A stretch of 64,000 nucleotides of DNA. It comes from Cognatiluteimonas sedimenti (GTDB taxonomy: Bacteria; Pseudomonadota; Gammaproteobacteria; Xanthomonadales; Xanthomonadaceae). Below the pieces are notes generated by a model. It was given only the letters and a program-made list of their open reading frames with translations. It was not told the origin of the DNA and searched no databases. The stretch spans positions 459,908 to 523,907 of the forward strand of contig NZ_JALGCL010000002.1 in assembly GCF_022808325.1 (NCBI RefSeq), written 5' to 3'. This document shows positions 49,047 through 58,500 of this stretch, one piece after another; position 1 is the first letter of the stretch, and each line of letters opens with the position of its first letter. Made by a program: the position numbers and the translations under genes.

Positions 49047-50285
49047 CTACTTGCCGGCCGCTGGCGTGGCCTGGCCCAGCGCATCGGTGGCCGCAGGCGC
49101 ACCTTCGTCCAGTACCAGCACCATGCCCGGGCGCAGCACGCTGCGCGCCGTCAGCCCGTTGCGGGCGAGCAGCTGCGGGGTGCCGAGGCCATGGCGGTGG
49201 GCGATGCTCCATGCCGATTCGCCTCGGGCCACGACGTGGGTGCGAGGCTGGGGGGATTGGCCGGCGTCCGCGTCCGCGGCCGCCGCACCGACCGGCGCGA
49301 TCGTGATCCCGTCGCCATCACCAGTGACCTGGAGCGGCGCCACCGCGGCGCCTACGGCAACGTCGGTGGCTGCGTCGGCTGCGGTCGGCAGCGCCGGCAC
49401 CAGCATGCGCTGGGCGCGGTCGGCGCGGGCGATGCGACCCCCGGCGAAGGCGGGATTGAGGCGACGCACGGTTGCCGGGTCGCGGCCATGCGCGCGCGCC
49501 CAGCCATCGATGCTGCGGGCATCCGGCGGCAGCACCACTGCTTCGAGCAGCGGCACCGGCCGGTCCAGCGAGTGCAGCCACTGCTCGCGGTCGTCGGCGC
49601 GATCGAGCAGGCACGACAGCGCGTGCAGCTTGCGCACGTAGGCGCGGGTGATCCCGGACAGGCTGGAGAGTTTCTCCGGATCGGCGCTGCGCGCGACCTG
49701 GCCGCTGCGCCTGAGCGCGCCGAACACGCGGTATTCGCCGGCGTTGTAGGCCATCACCGCCAGGCGCCAGTCCCCGGCGAACATGCCATGCAGGGTCTTG
49801 AGGTAGCGCACCGCGGCGGCGGTCGAATCCACCGGCGACAGGCGGCCGTCGTAGCCGTTGCGGATCGGCACGTGGTGGTTGCGCGCGGTGACCTTGATCA
49901 TCTGCCACATCCCGGCCGGGCCGCCGCGGCTGCGCGCGCCGGGCTTGTAGCCGCTTTCCACGAACGGGATCAGCGCGTATTCGGTCGGCAGGCTGGCGGC
50001 GCGCAGGGCGTCGACGACGTAGCCGAACAGCGCCAGCACGTCGTCATCGTGCTGGGTCATGCGTTGCGGCGCGGCGGCGAAGTGCTTGCGCCAGCGCGGG
50101 CTGCTGCTGTCCTTGCCGCAATCGGGATCGGCCAGGCCCTCGCGGAAACGGTCGTAGATCTCGCGACCACTGCGGGTGGCAGGCGTGGACGGCGCTTCGG
50201 CCTGCGGCTGTTCCGCGGCACGGGCAGGCAGGGCCGATGCAGCCAGCAATGCCAGCAGCGCGCAGGCCGTCGCCGGCCACCTCAC
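49047..50285 (-). CDS. mltD: Membrane-bound lytic murein transglycosylase D
   Basis: MltD cleaves peptidoglycan glycan strands. The 412-residue product starts at GTG 50285 (signal MRWPATACALLALLAASALPARA). An SLT domain follows with the catalytic Glu in IPFVESGYKPGARSRGGPAGMWQM and YNAGEYRVFGALRR. A LysM-like domain near the C-terminus reads THVVARGESAWSIAHRHGL. No lipobox Cys is visible at the signal end, unlike E. coli MltD. The GTG overlaps the gloB stop (GTGA). Confidence 0.9.
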   Translation of the reverse strand: MRWPATACALLALLAASALPARAAEQPQAEAPSTPATRSGREIYDRFREGLADPDCGKDSSSPRWRKHFAAAPQRMTQHDDDVLALFGYVVDALRAASLPTEYALIPFVESGYKPGARSRGGPAGMWQMIKVTARNHHVPIRNGYDGRLSPVDSTAAAVRYLKTLHGMFAGDWRLAVMAYNAGEYRVFGALRRSGQVARSADPEKLSSLSGITRAYVRKLHALSCLLDRADDREQWLHSLDRPVPLLEAVVLPPDARSIDGWARAHGRDPATVRRLNPAFAGGRIARADRAQRMLVPALPTAADAATDVAVGAAVAPLQVTGDGDGITIAPVGAAAADADAGQSPQPRTHVVARGESAWSIAHRHGLGTPQLLARNGLTARSVLRPGMVLVLDEGAPAATDALGQATPAAGK

Positions 50286-51058
50286 GCGCGGAACCCGTCT
50301 TTCCAGCGCCGCAATGCGGCAAAGGTGTCGACCCTGTCGAGCGGGCCGCGCCCGAGCCTGGTGGCCACGGCCGCGCGCACTGCGGCTTCGTCCACGCGCA
50401 GGAAGGGATTGGCCGCGCGTTCGTCGGCGATCGTGCTGGGCAGGGTGGCGCGTCCGTCCTGGCGCATGGCGGTGGCGTCCTCGGTGCGGCGGCGCAGGGC
50501 CGGGTTGTCGGGTTCGACCATGCCCGCGAAGGCGGCGTTGGCCAGGGTGTATTCGTGCCCGCAGCACACCAGGGTGTCGCCGGGCAGGGCGGCGAGCCGG
50601 TCGAGCGACTCCAGCATCTGCGCCGGCGTGCCCTCGAAGAGCCGGCCGCAGCCGAGACTGAAGAGGGTGTCGCCGCAAAACAAGTGGCCATGGCCGGAAA
50701 ATGCGATGTGGCTCACGGTATGGCCCGGCACCGCCAGCACTTCGAAGCGCCAGTCGCCGTGCCGGACCGTATCGCCGTCGCCGACGCGCTGGCAGGGCAG
50801 GTCAATGCGCGCATCGTCCGGCGCGAACATCGGCAATCGCGGCCAGTGCCGCAGCAGTTCGGCTGCGCCGCCGATGTGGTCGGGGTGGTGGTGCGTGAGC
50901 AGCACCACGGTGGGGCGCAGGCCCTGCGCCGCGGCGGCCAGCACCGGTGCGGCCTGGCCCGGATCCACGATGATCGCACCGGAAGTGGCGGGGTCGTCCG
51001 CGTTCTCCAGCGCCCAGATGTAATTGTCGGCGAATGCGGGCAGCGGCTGCAGGCGCAT
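50282..51058 (-). CDS. gloB: Hydroxyacylglutathione hydrolase (glyoxalase II)
   Basis: GloB hydrolyses S-lactoylglutathione to lactate and glutathione in methylglyoxal detoxification. The 258-residue metallo-beta-lactamase fold protein has the THHHPDHIGG zinc motif, the later ligands PGHTVSHIAF and FCGDTLFSLGCGRLFEG, and CCGHEYTLANAAFA. ATG 51058 gives the family start MRLQPLPAFADNYIW. It diverges from the methyltransferase gene and overlaps mltD by 4 nt. Confidence 0.95.
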   Translation of the reverse strand: MRLQPLPAFADNYIWALENADDPATSGAIIVDPGQAAPVLAAAAQGLRPTVVLLTHHHPDHIGGAAELLRHWPRLPMFAPDDARIDLPCQRVGDGDTVRHGDWRFEVLAVPGHTVSHIAFSGHGHLFCGDTLFSLGCGRLFEGTPAQMLESLDRLAALPGDTLVCCGHEYTLANAAFAGMVEPDNPALRRRTEDATAMRQDGRATLPSTIADERAANPFLRVDEAAVRAAVATRLGRGPLDRVDTFAALRRWKDGFRA

Positions 51059-51090
51059 CGGCACAGGTCCGGGCCGCGGGACGGGCCGTT

Positions 51091-51096
51091 TAGAAT
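51091..51096 (+). promoter_or_regulatory. -10-like TAGAAT suggesting a leaderless start
   Basis: TAGAAT ends 7 nt before ATG 51104. With initiation ~7 nt downstream, transcripts would start at or next to that ATG. An alternative ATG at 51095 overlaps the hexamer and would need an upstream promoter. Confidence 0.4.
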
Positions 51097-51760
51097 GCCG
51101 ACCATGCCCCTGCCTTCCACACCCGGTCAACCCGACAGCCCCGGCGGCTGGTTCTCCACGGCGGCAGGGCAGGCCCTGCTGGAAAGCGAAGCCGCCAGTG
51201 TCCACGATGCACTGGCCGAACGCCCCGCGCAGGCCTGGTTGTGGCTGGCGCCGGTTGCCGTGCCCGCGGACGCGCCTGCCGGCCACGGCCTGCGACTGCG
51301 GGCGCTGGCGAGCGGTTGGCAGGGCGCCGTCCGCTGCGCCTTGCCGTTGCCACTGGCCAATGAATCGGTGGCGACGGTGGTGGTGCAGCACGTGACCCGT
51401 GGTGCCGAGCACGGCACCGCGCTGTTGTCCGAATGCGCCCGCGTGCTGGTGCCCGGCGGCCGCTTGTGGCTGTTCGCGCTGAACCCGATTTCCCCCTATC
51501 GCTGGCGCTGGAACGGCTACGGCCTGCGCGCTTCCGAACCGATGCCGTGGCGGCGCCGCCTGCGTGCGGCCGGGATGCATCCGGACGCCGTATCGCAGGG
51601 CCTGGGCCCGCGCTGGCGGATCGAGCCCGACCCGCGGCTGCAGCATGGCCCGGGCCTGCGCGCGGCGTGGCTGCTGCGCGCCGAAAAGCGCGCGATTCCG
51701 CTGACGGCTGTGCGTACGCGCGCGCCGCTGCGGATCGGCGGCGGGGTCCCGGCCGCATGA
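51095..51760 (+). CDS. Class I SAM-dependent methyltransferase
   Basis: The protein is 221 residues from ATG 51095, or 218 from ATG 51104. It resembles YafS-type methyltransferases found next to gloB and rnhA. The core has [48 protein letters not shown]. The SAM motif I is degenerate, so activity is inferred from family. Its stop overlaps the rnhA ATG (ATGA). The gloB-methyltransferase-rnhA-dnaQ order is common in gammaproteobacteria. Confidence 0.82.
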   Translation: MPTMPLPSTPGQPDSPGGWFSTAAGQALLESEAASVHDALAERPAQAWLWLAPVAVPADAPAGHGLRLRALASGWQGAVRCALPLPLANESVATVVVQHVTRGAEHGTALLSECARVLVPGGRLWLFALNPISPYRWRWNGYGLRASEPMPWRRRLRAAGMHPDAVSQGLGPRWRIEPDPRLQHGPGLRAAWLLRAEKRAIPLTAVRTRAPLRIGGGVPAA

Positions 51761-52236
51761 CGTCCGCAGGCAGCCGGCCCGGCGCCGGCAAGCAGGTCCA
51801 GGTCCACACCGATGGCGCCTGCCTCGGCAATCCGGGGCCTGGTGGCTGGGCGGCGCTGTTGCGCTACCGCGACAAGGAACGCGAACTGGCCGGCGGCGAA
51901 GCGCTGACCACCAACAACCGGATGGAGCTGATGGCCGCGATCGTCGCGCTGGAAACCCTCAGCGAAGCCTGCGCCATCACCCTGCACACGGACTCCCAGT
52001 ACGTGCGCCAGGGCATCACCGAATGGATGCCCAACTGGCTGCGCCGCAACTGGAAGACCGCCGGCGGCGACCCGGTCAAGAACCGCGACCTGTGGGAGCG
52101 CCTGCACGCCGCCTGCGGCCGCCATCGTATCGACTGGCGCTGGGTCAAGGGCCACAGTGGCGACCCCGACAACGAACGCGTCGACCAGCTCGCGCGCGCC
52201 GAAGCCATCAGGTTCAAGGAGAACACCCGCGCATGA
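51757..52236 (+). CDS. rnhA: Ribonuclease HI
   Basis: RNase HI degrades the RNA of RNA-DNA hybrids. The 159-residue product has the acidic catalytic residues in [16 protein letters not shown] (Asp), NRMELMAAI (Glu), [11 protein letters not shown] (Asp) and [17 protein letters not shown] (His, Asp). ATG 51757 overlaps the upstream stop. The dnaQ start is 10 nt downstream. Confidence 0.97.
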   Translation: MTSAGSRPGAGKQVQVHTDGACLGNPGPGGWAALLRYRDKERELAGGEALTTNNRMELMAAIVALETLSEACAITLHTDSQYVRQGITEWMPNWLRRNWKTAGGDPVKNRDLWERLHAACGRHRIDWRWVKGHSGDPDNERVDQLARAEAIRFKENTRA

Positions 52237-52246
52237 GGCACGCCGG

Positions 52247-52984
52247 ATGAGACAGATCGTGCTCGACACCGAAACCACCGGGCTGTCCTGGGACAAGGGC
52301 AACCGCATCGTCGAGATCGGCTGCGTGGAACTGGTCGAACGCCGCCCGACCGGCCGCACCTTCCAGCAATACCTGGATCCGGAGCGCGAATTCGAACCCG
52401 GCGCGCAGGAAGTCACCGGCCTGACCCGGGAATTCCTCGCCGGCAAGCCCAGGTTCGCCGACGTGGTCGACGAGTTCTTGGAATTCGTCGACGGCGCCGA
52501 GCTGGTGATCCACAACGCCGCCTTCGACATCGGCTTCCTCGACGCCGAGCTGGCGCGGCTGGGCCCGCACTACGGCCGCATGCGGCAGCGCTGCGCGGTC
52601 GAGGACTCGCTGGAACTGGCGCGCCAGCGCTATCCCGGCCAGCGCAATTCGCTGGACGCGCTGTGCCGGCGCCTGGGCGTGGACAATTCGCACCGGCAAC
52701 TGCATGGCGCCCTGCTCGACGCGCAACTCCTGGCCGAGGCCTACCTGGCCTTGACCGCGGGGCAGGGCGAGATCGGTTTCGACAGCCAGGTGCAGGCGAC
52801 GGCGACGATCGCGGCCGCGCAGGTCGTGGTCGTGGCCGACGGCCGCCCGCGGCCGCGCGTGCGGGTGCTCGCGGAGGAGCTGGCCGCGCACGAGGCACGG
52901 CTCGGGCAACTGCGCGCGAAGGCAGGGCGCGCGATCTGGGATGTCGAGGTCACGGTCGTGGCAGCCGAAATGGCGTCGGCGTAA
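52247..52984 (+). CDS. dnaQ: DNA polymerase III epsilon subunit (3'-5' proofreading)
   Basis: Epsilon is the exonuclease of Pol III core. The 245-residue product has Exo I LDTETTGLSWDKGNRIVEIG, Exo II HNAAFDIGFLDAEL and Exo III HGALLDAQLLAEAYLAL, i.e. a DEDDh exonuclease. The C-terminal ~60 residues bind the alpha subunit in the family. I see no QxxLxLF-type clamp motif by eye. It follows rnhA directly, as in E. coli neighbourhoods (where the two are divergent). Confidence 0.95.
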   Translation: MRQIVLDTETTGLSWDKGNRIVEIGCVELVERRPTGRTFQQYLDPEREFEPGAQEVTGLTREFLAGKPRFADVVDEFLEFVDGAELVIHNAAFDIGFLDAELARLGPHYGRMRQRCAVEDSLELARQRYPGQRNSLDALCRRLGVDNSHRQLHGALLDAQLLAEAYLALTAGQGEIGFDSQVQATATIAAAQVVVVADGRPRPRVRVLAEELAAHEARLGQLRAKAGRAIWDVEVTVVAAEMASA

Positions 52985-53137
52985 ACGTCGCCCGACGCCG
53001 CCCGCCCGCGCGGTTGCGAAAGCCGTCCGGTCGACTCCGGCTCCGCTCGCACCCGGAACAGGCTCAGGCCTACTCCTGTTCGATCGGCAGCCGGCCGGGC
53101 AACGCCCGCGCGCCGCGCTGGCTGCCGCGGGCTGCCC

Positions 53138-53842
53138 TCAGTGCCGCCGCACCAGGACCACGGTGACGTTGTCCGAACCACCACCGTCCAGCGCCGCGGC
53201 CACCAGCCCGTCGACGCACTCCTGCGCACTGCACTCCACGTGCGACAGCACCTGCGAGATGCTGTTGTCGTCGACTTCCTCGGTCAGGCCGTCGCTGCAC
53301 AGCAGCAGCTGCATGCCCGGGCGCAGTTCGCCGGACATGGTCTCGACGTTGAGGGCCTGCGGATCGGTCACGCCCAGCGCCTGGGTGACCACGTTGCGGT
53401 GCGGATGGCTGCGCGCCTGTTCGACGCTGATCGCACCCTGGCTGATCAGTTCCTGCACGTAGCTGTGGTCCTGCGAAAGCTGCGCCAGCTGGCCTTCGCG
53501 CCACAGGTAGACGCGGCTGTCGCCGACCCAGGCGACCTCGAAGCGGTTGCCGCTGACCCTGACCGCGACCACGGTCGTCCCCATTGGCAAGGCGTCGTTG
53601 CGCTGCTTCGAGGCGCGGATGATCTCCTCGTCGGCGGTACGGATCGCCTGCGCCAACGGCCTGCCGCCGCGCACTTCGCGCACGATCGCCTCGCGCGCCA
53701 GGGCGCTGGCGACCTCGCCGTACTCGTGCCCGCCCATGCCGTCGGCCACCAGCCAGAGCCCCAGGTCGCTGTCGCCGTAGTACGTGTCCTCGTTCAGCTC
53801 GCGCCGCAGGCCGACATGGGTCAGGTGTCCGAATTCGATCAT
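53138..53842 (-). CDS. PP2C-family serine/threonine protein phosphatase
   Basis: The 234-residue protein has the PPM metal-ligand motifs: NEDTYYGDSDLGLWLVADGMGGHEYG, WVGDSRVYLWREGQL, LLLCSDGLTEEVDD and GGGSDNVTVVLVR. These set the two-metal site. Such phosphatases oppose Hanks-type kinases; no kinase gene is in the window. It is monocistronic, converging with dnaQ. Confidence 0.93.
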   Translation of the reverse strand: MIEFGHLTHVGLRRELNEDTYYGDSDLGLWLVADGMGGHEYGEVASALAREAIVREVRGGRPLAQAIRTADEEIIRASKQRNDALPMGTTVVAVRVSGNRFEVAWVGDSRVYLWREGQLAQLSQDHSYVQELISQGAISVEQARSHPHRNVVTQALGVTDPQALNVETMSGELRPGMQLLLCSDGLTEEVDDNSISQVLSHVECSAQECVDGLVAAALDGGGSDNVTVVLVRRH

Positions 53843-53941
53843 GCCGGCCGCATCGTTTGGTTGTTCTCCAGGGCTGTAACGGAATGATCAAGTCCGGGCG
53901 GCCGCGAGGCAACCTGGAACGCCACCGGCCATTGGCACGGC

Positions 53942-53970
53942 TTGTGCCATCGGGACCCGCCCCGTATCAT
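53942..53970 (+). promoter_or_regulatory. Promoter of tRNA-Ser (CGA)
   Basis: TTGTGC (53942-53947) and TATCAT (53965-53970) are 17 bp apart. Initiation near 53977 gives a 33-nt leader before tRNA-Ser. Confidence 0.6.
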
Positions 53971-54009
53971 TTGCGCCCCTTCCGCCATGCGGAAGGGACC
54001 GAGACCACC

Positions 54010-54100
<91 letters not shown>

Positions 54101-54106
54101 GACATG

Positions 54107-54140
54107 CAGGCAAACGGCGCCCTCGGGCGCCGTTTGCCTG
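54107..54140. terminator. Long perfect hairpin after tRNA-Ser
   Basis: A perfect 16-bp stem with arms 54107-54122 (starting CAGGCAAACGGCG) and 54125-54140 and a 2-nt loop. The 3' arm contains GTTTGCC but no T-run, so it may be a weak terminator or a palindromic element. Confidence 0.55.
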
Positions 54141-54238
54141 TCCGGCGGGGCTTCGGCGTTGCCCGCATGCCGCTCCAGCGTCGCCGCCCGGCCCGGCGCC
54201 GGTAGACTTGGCCCCTCGCGCCATTGCCGGAGCCGCCC

Positions 54239-54646
54239 ATGTCCGAACTCCTCGTCCCCGTCTCCTACGGCGAACTGCTCGACAAGATCGCGATCCTGCA
54301 GATCAAGTCCGAACGCATGACCGACCCGGCCAAGCTGGCCAACGTGCGCAACGAACTGTCGGCGCTCGAAACCACCTGGATGGCGCATCCGGCGGCCGGC
54401 GGCGATGTCGCCGCGTTGCGCGCGCAACTCAAGGCAGTCAACGAACGCCTGTGGGTGATCGAGGACGACATCCGGGCCAAGGAGAAGGCGCGCGCCTTCG
54501 ATGACGAGTTCATCCGCCTGGCGCGCAGCGTCTACGTCGAGAACGACGCCCGCGCGCGGATCAAGAAGGACATCAACCTCGCGCTGGGCTCGACCTATGT
54601 CGAGGAGAAGTCGTACCAGGACTACGGTGGCGGCGTGGGGTCCTGA
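54239..54646 (+). CDS. DUF6165 family protein
   Basis: The 135-residue cytoplasmic protein starts SELLVPVSYGELLDKIAILQIKSERM, a signature I associate with the DUF6165 family linked to LPS/capsule genes. Long helices with charged heptads (AALRAQLKAVNERLWVIEDDIRAKEKARAF) suggest a helical bundle or coiled coil. Biochemical function is unknown. A -10-like TAGACT (54203-54208) lies 30 nt before the ATG. It converges with the GT9 gene. Confidence 0.8.
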   Translation: MSELLVPVSYGELLDKIAILQIKSERMTDPAKLANVRNELSALETTWMAHPAAGGDVAALRAQLKAVNERLWVIEDDIRAKEKARAFDDEFIRLARSVYVENDARARIKKDINLALGSTYVEEKSYQDYGGGVGS

Positions 54647-54712
54647 CCCCGTCCCCCGCAGCCGGGGGCCGGTCTCGTCGCTGCGGGAAGAGATGCCGCG
54701 CGGCGACCACGG

Positions 54713-55843
54713 CTATTGCGGCGGCGCCTGGACGGCATCATCGCCGCCATCGCGATCGGCCTGGTAGCGCTCGAACGCCGCGATCGCGTCGGCGACCGTG
54801 ACCAGGTCCATGACGCCCTCGAATTCGATCTTGGCGCCCCAGCGCAGCGCGGCGGCTGGCCGGCCCAGGTACTTGCGCGCAGCGTCGTCATAGCGGTCCA
54901 CGCAATAGCGCCGGTTCGAATACGGGCCGCTGCGCGCCGGGTTGCTGGCCGCATGCAGGCCCAGCACCTTCGTGCCCATGGCGTTGGCGATGTGCATCGG
55001 GCCCGAATCGGGCGTCATCACCAGGTCGGCGCGCGCCAGCAGCGCCGGCAACTGCTCGATCGTGTCCTTGCCGACCAGGTCCAGCGCGGGGGCCTGCATC
55101 GCGGCGAGGATCGCATCGGCGGTGTCGCGTTCCAGCGGGCTGCGGCCGCCGCACAGCACCACGCGCCAGCCGCGCGCGGCGGCATGGTCGGCGACCGCGG
55201 CGTAACGGTCGGCGCGCCAGTTGCGGCGGACATGGCTGGAGCAGGGCGAAACCAGCAGGGTGCGTACCTCGTCCAGTGGCCATTGCGCGCGTGCCCAGGC
55301 ATGCGCTTCGTCGGACACCGGCAGGTGCCAGGCGACTTCGGCCTGGCGCAATCCCAGCGGTTCGCAGAAGCTGCCGATGGCGTCCAGCACGTGCACCCCG
55401 GGGCGGTCGGGGATGCGCTCGTTGACGAAAAGCCCGTGCAGGTCCCTGGACCGCGAGCGGTCGTAACCGATCCTGCGCCGTGCCGGGATGAACGCCGACA
55501 GCAGGTTGGCTCGCGCGGCGACCTGCATCTGCAGCAGCGCGTCGAAACGCCGGCCGGCCAATTGCCGGCGCATGGCCAGCATCCCGGCGACCCCGGTGCG
55601 CTTGTCGTACTCGATGAATTCGACCCCTGCCAGTCCCGCGAGCAACCGGTGTTCGCCGCGGCCGATCACCCAGGACAGCGCAAGCTCCGGCCACGCCGCG
55701 CGCAGGGTGCGCAGCAGCGGCAAGACATGGGTGACGTCGCCCAGCGCGGACAGCCGCAACAGGCAGATCGAAGCCGGCGGCGCGGTGGCGCGGAGGGCGG
55801 AGGCGGGAGGCAATGGCTTGCTAGACTCGCTGGATGGCAGCAT
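54713..55843 (-). CDS. Glycosyltransferase family 9 (heptosyltransferase-like)
   Basis: GT9 enzymes add heptose or other sugars to LPS core. The GT-B protein has the N-terminal [43 protein letters not shown] and the donor motif [35 protein letters not shown] 55843 gives 376 residues but overlaps the divergent kdkA start by 10 bp. TTG 55813 is an alternative nearer the homology. It probably acts on LPS core with the adjacent Kdo kinase. Confidence 0.87.
   Translation of the reverse strand: MLPSSESSKPLPPASALRATAPPASICLLRLSALGDVTHVLPLLRTLRAAWPELALSWVIGRGEHRLLAGLAGVEFIEYDKRTGVAGMLAMRRQLAGRRFDALLQMQVAARANLLSAFIPARRRIGYDRSRSRDLHGLFVNERIPDRPGVHVLDAIGSFCEPLGLRQAEVAWHLPVSDEAHAWARAQWPLDEVRTLLVSPCSSHVRRNWRADRYAAVADHAAARGWRVVLCGGRSPLERDTADAILAAMQAPALDLVGKDTIEQLPALLARADLVMTPDSGPMHIANAMGTKVLGLHAASNPARSGPYSNRRYCVDRYDDAARKYLGRPAAALRWGAKIEFEGVMDLVTVADAIAAFERYQADRDGGDDAVQAPPQ
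55819..55827 (+). promoter_or_regulatory. Extended -10 adjacent to kdkA start
   Basis: TGCTAGACT (55819-55827) is an extended -10-like element ending 6 nt before ATG 55834. Initiation 6-7 nt downstream would start at the ATG, giving a leaderless mRNA. The element lies inside the longest open frame of the opposite GT9 gene. Confidence 0.45.
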
Positions 55844-56598
55844 TCGACGCCAGTGAAAGCCTGACGCCATTCGAGTATGGACGCCCCGGGCACGCCGGCG
55901 GCCATGGCGCGATTCTGTTCGACGTGCAGCGGGTCGGGCAAGTCGATCCTGACTGGTTCGCACCCGCGTACTGGGGCGAGCGTGCACGCCCGGTGGCCAG
56001 TGGCGGACGTGGCGGCGCCTGGTTCGTCGATGCGCCGTTCGGCCCGGCGGTGCTGCGCCATTACCTGCGCGGCGGCTGGGCGGCGAACGTGAGCCGTGAC
56101 GGCTACCTGTGGCACGGGCCCGACCGCGTGCGCAGCTTCGCCGAATTCCGCCTCACCCGCGCCCTGCACGCGCTCGGCCTGCCGGTGCCGCGGCCGATCG
56201 CCGCCTGCTACCGGCGCCATCGCGCCAGCTACCGCGCCGCGATCCTGGTGGAGCGCATCGCCGGCGTGCATTCGCTGGCCGATCGCGCGATCATTGCCGC
56301 CCAGGACGCGCCCTGGGAGGAAACCGGGCGCCTGGTCGCACGCTTCCACCGCGCCGGCCTGGACCACGCCGACCTCAACGCGCACAACATCCTGTTCGAT
56401 ACCACCGGGAAGGGCTGGTTGATCGACTTCGACAAGGGCCGCATGCGGATCCCGGACACCGCCTGGCGCGAACGCAACCTCATGCGCCTGCAACGCTCGT
56501 TGCTCAAGCTGCGTGGCGGGCGCGAAGCGGCGGCGGTCAAGCGCGACTTCGCGCGCCTGCGCGGCGCCTACACGGCGACCTGGGAGCGGGGTTTCTGA
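55834..56598 (+). CDS. kdkA: 3-deoxy-D-manno-octulosonic acid (Kdo) kinase
   Basis: KdkA phosphorylates Kdo in the LPS inner core; it occurs in bacteria with a single, phosphorylated Kdo. The 254-residue protein starkly shows the kinase-like fold: [28 protein letters not shown], and the catalytic [13 protein letters not shown] with [14 protein letters not shown] 55834 yields [19 protein letters not shown]; no ribosome site is seen, consistent with a leaderless start. Downstream MBL/moa genes follow on the same strand. Confidence 0.9.
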   Translation: MAAFDASESLTPFEYGRPGHAGGHGAILFDVQRVGQVDPDWFAPAYWGERARPVASGGRGGAWFVDAPFGPAVLRHYLRGGWAANVSRDGYLWHGPDRVRSFAEFRLTRALHALGLPVPRPIAACYRRHRASYRAAILVERIAGVHSLADRAIIAAQDAPWEETGRLVARFHRAGLDHADLNAHNILFDTTGKGWLIDFDKGRMRIPDTAWRERNLMRLQRSLLKLRGGREAAAVKRDFARLRGAYTATWERGF

Positions 56599-56629
56599 TG
56601 AAGACGGCGCGACCGGCGGGGATGCGGTG

Positions 56630-57400
56630 ATGGCCTGGACGCTGCGCTTCCACGGGGTCGGCAATTCGGGTGCGGTCGAACTCGGCTCGGCAATGGCGAC
56701 GGTCGAGCGCGACGGCAAGCCATGGTTGACCATCGACTGTGGCGCCGAGGGCCTGACCGCATACCAGGCCCATTACGGCGCGATGCCCGAAGCGTTGTTC
56801 GTGACCCACACCCACCTGGACCACGTCGGCGGCTTCGAGCGCCTGTTCGGCGCCGCCTATTTCGCCACCCCGCGCCTCGACCACACCCGCCTGTACGTGC
56901 CGGCGCCGCTGGTGCCGCTGTTGCAGCAGCGCGTCGCCGGTTATCCCAACGTGGTCGCCGAAGGCGGCGCCAACTTCTGGGACGCATTCCGGCTGGTGCC
57001 GGTCGGCAGCCACTTCTGGCACGAGGGCGTGCGCCTGGAAGCCTTCCCGGTACGCCACCACTGGCCTGAAACCGCGTACGGCCTGCGCTTGCGCGGCAGC
57101 CTGGCCTGGACCGGCGATACCCGCCCGATCCCGGAGATGCTGGCGCGCTACGCCGATGCCGGCGAGATCGTCGCCCACGACTGCGCGCTGCACGGCAACC
57201 CGTCGCACAGCGGCATCGACGACCTGGAACGCGAGTATCCGCGCGAGCTGCTCGCGCGCTGCCTGCTCTACCACTACGGCAGCGCGGCGGACGGGGCGGC
57301 CCTCGCCGCGCGCGGCCATCGCGTGGCCCGGCCGGGCGAGGTGGTGGCGCTGCGCACTCCGTCGTCGTCGACCGCGGACGCCGCGGTATTGGTGCCATGA
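56630..57400 (+). CDS. Metallo-beta-lactamase-fold hydrolase
   Basis: The 256-residue protein has the MBL zinc motif THTHLDHVGG, then WTGDTRPIPEM (Asp ligand) and HDCALHG. It resembles RNase Z-like/phosphodiesterase members (AWTLRFHGVGNSGAVELGS). The specific substrate is unknown. It starts 31 nt after kdkA, with GGGGATGCGGTG upstream, and overlaps moaA by 4 nt (ATGA). This location suggests cotranscription with the molybdopterin genes, though a function there is unproven. Confidence 0.83.
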   Translation: MAWTLRFHGVGNSGAVELGSAMATVERDGKPWLTIDCGAEGLTAYQAHYGAMPEALFVTHTHLDHVGGFERLFGAAYFATPRLDHTRLYVPAPLVPLLQQRVAGYPNVVAEGGANFWDAFRLVPVGSHFWHEGVRLEAFPVRHHWPETAYGLRLRGSLAWTGDTRPIPEMLARYADAGEIVAHDCALHGNPSHSGIDDLEREYPRELLARCLLYHYGSAADGAALAARGHRVARPGEVVALRTPSSSTADAAVLVP

Positions 57401-58500
57401 ACACGCCATCGCGAAGCGCCGGCCCGGAGCTCCGGGCGCAACCGGAGTCGCAGCTGCAGCCGCAGCCGGATTCGCAGGCGCCGCGGGATTCGCATGCGCC
57501 GCCGCAACCGCGCGACCTGCTGGGACGACCGTTGCGCGACTTGCGGTTGTCGCTGATCGAAGCCTGCAATTTCCGTTGTCCGTACTGCATGCCGGCCGAC
57601 CGCATCGCCGAAGACCATGGCCTGGACGCCGGTTCGCGCCTCTCCTTCGATGAAATCGAAACCCTGGTGCGCGGGTTCGCGCGCCTGGGCGTGAGCAAGC
57701 TGCGCCTGACCGGCGGCGAGCCCTTGTTGCGCAAGCGCTTGCCGGAGCTGGTCGCGCGCCTGGCCGTCATTCCCGGCATCGACGACCTCGCCTTGACCAC
57801 CAACGGCTCCCTGCTGGCGCCGCAGGCGCGCGCCTTGCGCGGGGCTGGCCTCCGGCGCCTGACGGTGAGCCTGGACGCACTCGACCCGGGCCGTTATCGC
57901 GCGCTGTCCGGCGGCCGTGGCGAGGTCGCCGACGTACTCGCCGGTATCGCCGCGGCAGCCGCGGCGGGATTCGCGCCGCTAAAGCTCAACTGCGTCGTGC
58001 AGCGCGGCGTCAACGAGGACGAGGTCCTGCCGCTTGTGGCGTTCGCGCGCGAGCATGGGCACGTCATGCGCTTCATCGAATACATGGACGTGGGTACCTG
58101 CAATGGATGGGACGCGGCGCGCGTGCTGCCGTCGGCCGAACTGCGCGACCGCATCCATGCGCGCTGGCCGCTGCGGCCGCTGGATCCGAACTACCGGGGC
58201 GAGGTCGCCTCGCGCTACGCCTTCGAAGATGGCGGTGGCGAGATCGGTTTCGTCAGTTCCGTCAGCGAACCGTTCTGCGGCGACTGCCATCGCGCCCGCG
58301 TGTCCGCCGACGGCCGGCTCTTCACCTGTCTGTTCGCCGGCCAGGGCAGCGACCTGCGCGGGGTGCTGCGCGACGGCGAAGAGGCACTGGCCGGGCGCGT
58401 CGCGATGTTGTGGAACGCGCGCAGCGACCGTTACAGCGAACTCCGCGGCCAGGTCGATGGCTCGCGGCGGCACGTCGAGATGTACCTGGTGGGTGGATGA
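57397..58500 (+). CDS. moaA: GTP 3',8-cyclase (molybdopterin biosynthesis)
   Basis: MoaA is a radical-SAM enzyme starting molybdenum cofactor synthesis from GTP. The 367-residue product has the SAM cluster motif [22 protein letters not shown], and the C-terminal cluster in [23 protein letters not shown]. It ends in GG, as needed for activity in MoaA. An unusual Q/P/S-rich N-terminal leader (residues 8-38) precedes the homology. Both ends overlap their neighbours (ATGA). Confidence 0.95.
   Translation: MNTPSRSAGPELRAQPESQLQPQPDSQAPRDSHAPPQPRDLLGRPLRDLRLSLIEACNFRCPYCMPADRIAEDHGLDAGSRLSFDEIETLVRGFARLGVSKLRLTGGEPLLRKRLPELVARLAVIPGIDDLALTTNGSLLAPQARALRGAGLRRLTVSLDALDPGRYRALSGGRGEVADVLAGIAAAAAAGFAPLKLNCVVQRGVNEDEVLPLVAFAREHGHVMRFIEYMDVGTCNGWDAARVLPSAELRDRIHARWPLRPLDPNYRGEVASRYAFEDGGGEIGFVSSVSEPFCGDCHRARVSADGRLFTCLFAGQGSDLRGVLRDGEEALAGRVAMLWNARSDRYSELRGQVDGSRRHVEMYLVGG

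Noticed and set aside
46105..49212. A 1035-codon minus-strand frame across ppiD and fabI
   Set aside because: It is antisense to ppiD and out of frame with fabI; both real genes have complete domains.
56598..56630. Ten-codon frame between kdkA and the MBL gene
   Set aside because: It is an ATG overlapping the kdkA stop (ATG at 56598) but only ten codons long and without a ribosome site; probably chance.
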